From CAZRSW01 sp964602845 (GTDB lineage: Bacteria > Chloroflexota > Dehalococcoidia > Lucifugimonadales > UBA826), in the NCBI GenBank assembly GCA_964602845.1, contig CAZRSW010000033.1, forward strand, positions 1-8,378: a stretch of 8,378 nt of DNA. The letters run 5' to 3'. Both the position numbers and the translations under genes were made by a program. The notes beneath the pieces were generated by a model that did no database searches, was not told the DNA's origin, and was given only the letters and a program-made list of their open reading frames with translations. Below, in pieces: positions 6,575-8,378 of this stretch. Each line of letters starts with the position of its first letter. Position 1 is the stretch's first letter.

Positions 6575-7636
6575 TCACTGATTTCTGTCCACCCTGTAGA
6601 CTTGCATCGCATTATCGTAAAACAAAGCGGATCTCTCACGATCAGTATATCCCGAAGAAAACATCTTAAACGCATTGTACAAAACATGGTAGGAGAACGA
6701 GACCTTGTCCACTGGGAAATTACTCTCGAACATGCTACGGTCTACACCAAACTGCTCTATACAATAGCTCAAGAACGGAGCCATTTCCTCAGCAAGTTCT
6801 TCAGAGCCAATTGGTACCTCCCTCAGATGCCAACCAAAACCCATGATCGGCATACCCAAACCTCCCAATTTGACTACTACATTGGGTGCCTCTGCGACAG
6901 CTGCTATCCCTTCCTTCCATACTGGGATTGTCTCATCATCCTTCCCTTCATATGGACCTATACGTAATAACCCTCCGATATGATTCAGTACGATCTTTAG
7001 GTCAGGGACTGATTTTGCGAATTCCGCCAACTCCGTAAGCTGATGAAAATACATCCAACCTTCCAAAGAAAGTCCCATCTCCGCCAATACCTGTGCACCC
7101 TCTCTGAATTTGCTATCGCTCATTTGCCCCTGTCCAGAGGCCTGGGAGGTGACCCGAGGCTCGTAAGCCCCATTCCATGGTTCAGGCAAAGCTCCATGAG
7201 GATCCCATGTGAGCCTGTGTCGTATTCCTCGAATTCTGTTAGGGCTCGCGGCTTTCAGAGCCTCCAGAACTGGACGAACACCCTCACCCAAATTAAGATT
7301 TGCAGACCCTACAATCCCCGCTGCAGCACGAATATCCCCGTAGATCCCACTAGCGCTAGCGGCTGCTGTGCCCTGGACAAATTCAACCTCACCCACAGAC
7401 CGGAACTCATCCGGACCCGAGGCGCGAAACATAGATTCTGCTTCAACGAAAACAGTCGATAGTACGTTGTGTCCAGATCCTGTGTCTTCTAGCAATTCGT
7501 CTAACAGATACCGATGATACGGAGCTCTGTCAGTTCGTTTATCCCAAAGATGATGATGAGGGTCACAAATGGGCAGATCGGGATCCAAAATTTCTTCTTG
7601 AGTTAACTCTAGCCACTCTTTTCCAACGTAGGTCAT
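6575..7636 (-). CDS. Amidohydrolase family protein (COG3618-like TIM-barrel metal hydrolase)
   Basis: The 353-residue protein has the marks of the Amidohydro_2 group. The first-strand metal motif is DPHHHLW at 25-31 (H27 and H29), with further His candidates at H198 (YFHQL) and H219 (VLNHIGG). The late Asp is D310 in ESNFPVDK, with the closing FYDNAMQVYR helix at 339-348. Relatives include lactonases such as fuconolactone and pyrone-dicarboxylate hydrolases, plus some decarboxylases, so the likely reaction is hydrolysis of a lactone or a similar ring in the cytosol. The substrate is not identifiable. The ATG at 7636 has AGGAG seven bases upstream. It is the first gene of the minus-strand block and diverges from the binding lipoprotein across 244 bases. 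It ends in the usual place for the family, so the gene appears intact. Confidence 0.9.
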   Translation of the reverse strand: MTYVGKEWLELTQEEILDPDLPICDPHHHLWDKRTDRAPYHRYLLDELLEDTGSGHNVLSTVFVEAESMFRASGPDEFRSVGEVEFVQGTAAASASGIYGDIRAAAGIVGSANLNLGEGVRPVLEALKAASPNRIRGIRHRLTWDPHGALPEPWNGAYEPRVTSQASGQGQMSDSKFREGAQVLAEMGLSLEGWMYFHQLTELAEFAKSVPDLKIVLNHIGGLLRIGPYEGKDDETIPVWKEGIAAVAEAPNVVVKLGGLGMPIMGFGWHLREVPIGSEELAEEMAPFLSYCIEQFGVDRSMFESNFPVDKVSFSYHVLYNAFKMFSSGYTDRERSALFYDNAMQVYRVDRNQ

Positions 7637-7740
7637 TTGTCCTCTCCTAAGCTTGTTTCCTCATAGCCTATTCCAAGTTCTAAACGTCATACGATTTTTA
7701 CATCAACTGATCCGGAAAATCCAGTCTTCCACTCGAACTA

Positions 7741-7782
7741 TTTATGAAGCCCTATTACATATTTATGAAGCCCTATTACATA
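7741..7782. repeat. Exact 21-base tandem duplication (two copies)
   Basis: Two identical, directly adjacent 21-base units occupy 7741-7761 and 7762-7782. Each begins TTTATGAAGC and ends ATTACATA, and the match extends two bases to the left. They lie in the divergent gap between the amidohydrolase and the lipoprotein genes. The second copy supplies the -35-like ATTACA of the predicted lipoprotein promoter, so the duplication also copies that box. Slippage or a duplicated regulator site would both explain it. Confidence 0.9.
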
Positions 7783-7802
7783 CTGCAAATCTATAATATA
7801 AT
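7775..7802 (+). promoter_or_regulatory. Putative sigma70-type promoter for the binding lipoprotein
   Basis: ATTACA (7775-7780, four of six -35 matches) is followed after 16 bases by a perfect TATAAT at 7797-7802. An overlapping TATAAT at 7792-7797 has no -35 partner at a useful distance. Transcription would start near 7809, giving a leader of roughly 70 bases before the ATG at 7881. Confidence 0.4.
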
Positions 7803-7813
7803 GGGGAGAGTAC

Positions 7814-7835
7814 TAGCCACATCAAACTTTGGCTA
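7814..7835. repeat. 6-base inverted repeat in the lipoprotein leader
   Basis: TAGCCA (7814-7819) and TGGCTA (7830-7835) are perfect complements with a ten-base spacer, located just downstream of the predicted -10 box. The position suits a repressor operator or a small leader hairpin. It is short enough to be chance. The rest of the 7637-7880 gap is AT-rich, with no further gene. Confidence 0.35.
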
Positions 7836-7880
7836 TACAAATTTTAGCAGTAATTTACCGCAAGAAATATGGAGTGTGCA

Positions 7881-8378
7881 ATGAAGAATAAGAAGTACTT
7901 AGGGGTAATAGCAGCGATGCTCTTGCCTATCATAGCTTTGGCTTGTACCACCGAAAAATTGGTTGTGGAAGAAGTACAGGTTCCTGTGGAAGTTGTGAAA
8001 GAAGTGGTCATTGAAAGAGAGGTACCTGTTGAGGTTGTGGTTGAAAAGGAAGTTGTGAAACAACTGCCCGGCGAGACAATCACCGTAACGAAAGAGGTCC
8101 CAGTAGAGAAAATTGTTACGAAGGAAGTACTTAAAGAGGTCAACGTAATTGAAGTAAAAGAAGTAGAAGTTGAGAAGCTGGTTAAGGAAATTGTCGTCGC
8201 GACTCCCGGCCCTGTCGATTTCTATGTGCAAACTCTGGATCCCAATCACAAGCGAGGCGGAGTCCTGAAATGGATCAGTATTGGACCTGCTGCCCACTGG
8301 GATTATTTCTGTTGCGGCAGCCTTACCTGGCACGGCACAATGCATACCATGTACGATAAGCTCCTAAGGCATGACACG
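7881..8378 (+). CDS. Family-5 ABC transporter substrate-binding lipoprotein (3' truncated by window)
   Basis: The frame stays open from ATG 7881 to the window end, giving 166 residues of a protein that normally exceeds 500. GGAG lies six bases before the ATG. A lipoprotein signal is clear: positive MKNKKY, a hydrophobic stretch at about 7-20 and lipobox IALAC with C22 as the lipidated residue. Residues about 25-107 form a low-complexity stalk of Val, Glu and Lys (for example VEVVKEVVIEREVPVEVV), then a short ATPGP hinge. From about 126, GGVLKWISIG and, at about 154-165, MHTMYDKLLRHD match the opening of SBP_bac_5 proteins (oligopeptide, dipeptide or nickel binding), where GGtLr and a YDxLlrxD strand are typical. 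It would be anchored on the outer face of the cytoplasmic membrane and feed an ABC importer. The permease and ATPase genes would lie beyond the window. Ligand unknown. Confidence 0.85.
   Translation, partial: MKNKKYLGVIAAMLLPIIALACTTEKLVVEEVQVPVEVVKEVVIEREVPVEVVVEKEVVKQLPGETITVTKEVPVEKIVTKEVLKEVNVIEVKEVEVEKLVKEIVVATPGPVDFYVQTLDPNHKRGGVLKWISIGPAAHWDYFCCGSLTWHGTMHTMYDKLLRHDT

Noticed and set aside
6490..6687. Minus-strand frame overlapping the 3' end of the amidohydrolase, possibly a frameshifted extension
   Set aside because: The amidohydrolase already ends in its usual C-terminal helix, and the overlapping frame reads as unstructured shadow sequence.
6602..7462. Plus-strand open frames opposite the amidohydrolase
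   Set aside because: They lie fully inside a well-supported gene, and I recognise no family in their translations.
7739..7782. CRISPR-like or attachment-site reading of the tandem repeat
   Set aside because: There are only two copies with no spacer between them, and no cas, integrase or tRNA sequence nearby; a simple tandem duplication explains it.
7844..8345. Two overlapping minus-strand open frames rich in Ser/Thr or Phe/Asn
   Set aside because: They are antisense images of the Val/Glu/Lys repeat of the lipoprotein gene; the composition follows from the repeat and neither resembles a family I recognise.

Overview
The window looks like a gene-dense piece of a bacterial chromosome of moderate GC content. 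It probably comes from a Chloroflexota lineage, perhaps a marine SAR202-like group. This rests on recognising families and was not searched. The clues are an oligopeptide-type binding lipoprotein with a long Val/Glu/Lys stalk (a style common in Chloroflexota), a DUF1501 protein of the Chloroflexota type, an enolase-superfamily enzyme, and a CoA-ligase/SCP2-type thiolase/DUF35 set. No RNA gene, CRISPR array, transposase, phage gene or clear pseudogene is visible.

Layout. Positions 1-1891 run on the plus strand: the 3' part of an extended SDR sugar epimerase/dehydrogenase, then a complete mandelate racemase/muconate lactonizing-type enolase. Positions 1925-7636 run on the minus strand. In transcription order these are a COG3618-type amidohydrolase, a DUF1501 protein, an acyl-CoA synthetase (AMP-forming), an SCP2-type thiolase and a DUF35 zinc-ribbon/OB-fold protein. 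At 7881 a plus-strand gene starts and runs off the end. It encodes a family-5 (peptide/nickel-type) ABC substrate-binding lipoprotein and is divergent from the amidohydrolase. The plus and minus blocks converge over a 33-base gap holding a hairpin.

How the genes may work together. Ligase, thiolase and DUF35 are almost certainly co-translated: the gaps are 0 and 3 bases and each ribosome binding site lies inside the preceding gene. They form a module that activates a carboxylic acid to a CoA thioester and cleaves or condenses acyl-CoA. No acyl-CoA dehydrogenase, hydratase or hydroxyacyl-CoA dehydrogenase is present, so the pathway is incomplete here. The SDR, enolase and amidohydrolase belong to families that together oxidise sugars through lactone and aldonate stages, but the substrate cannot be read from sequence alone. 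The binding lipoprotein may supply a transporter whose other subunits would lie downstream.

Regulation. Three intergenic spaces carry structure. 5036-5191 has a perfect 8-base inverted repeat with GTATAC cores. 6332-6574 has a small hairpin followed by a plausible minus-strand promoter. 7637-7880 has an exact 21-base tandem duplication, a plausible plus-strand promoter and a 6-base inverted repeat. The window is mostly ordinary metabolic genome. The points most worth checking are the repeat-bearing regulatory regions, the orphan DUF1501 protein without an export signal, and the identity of the acyl-CoA module's substrate.
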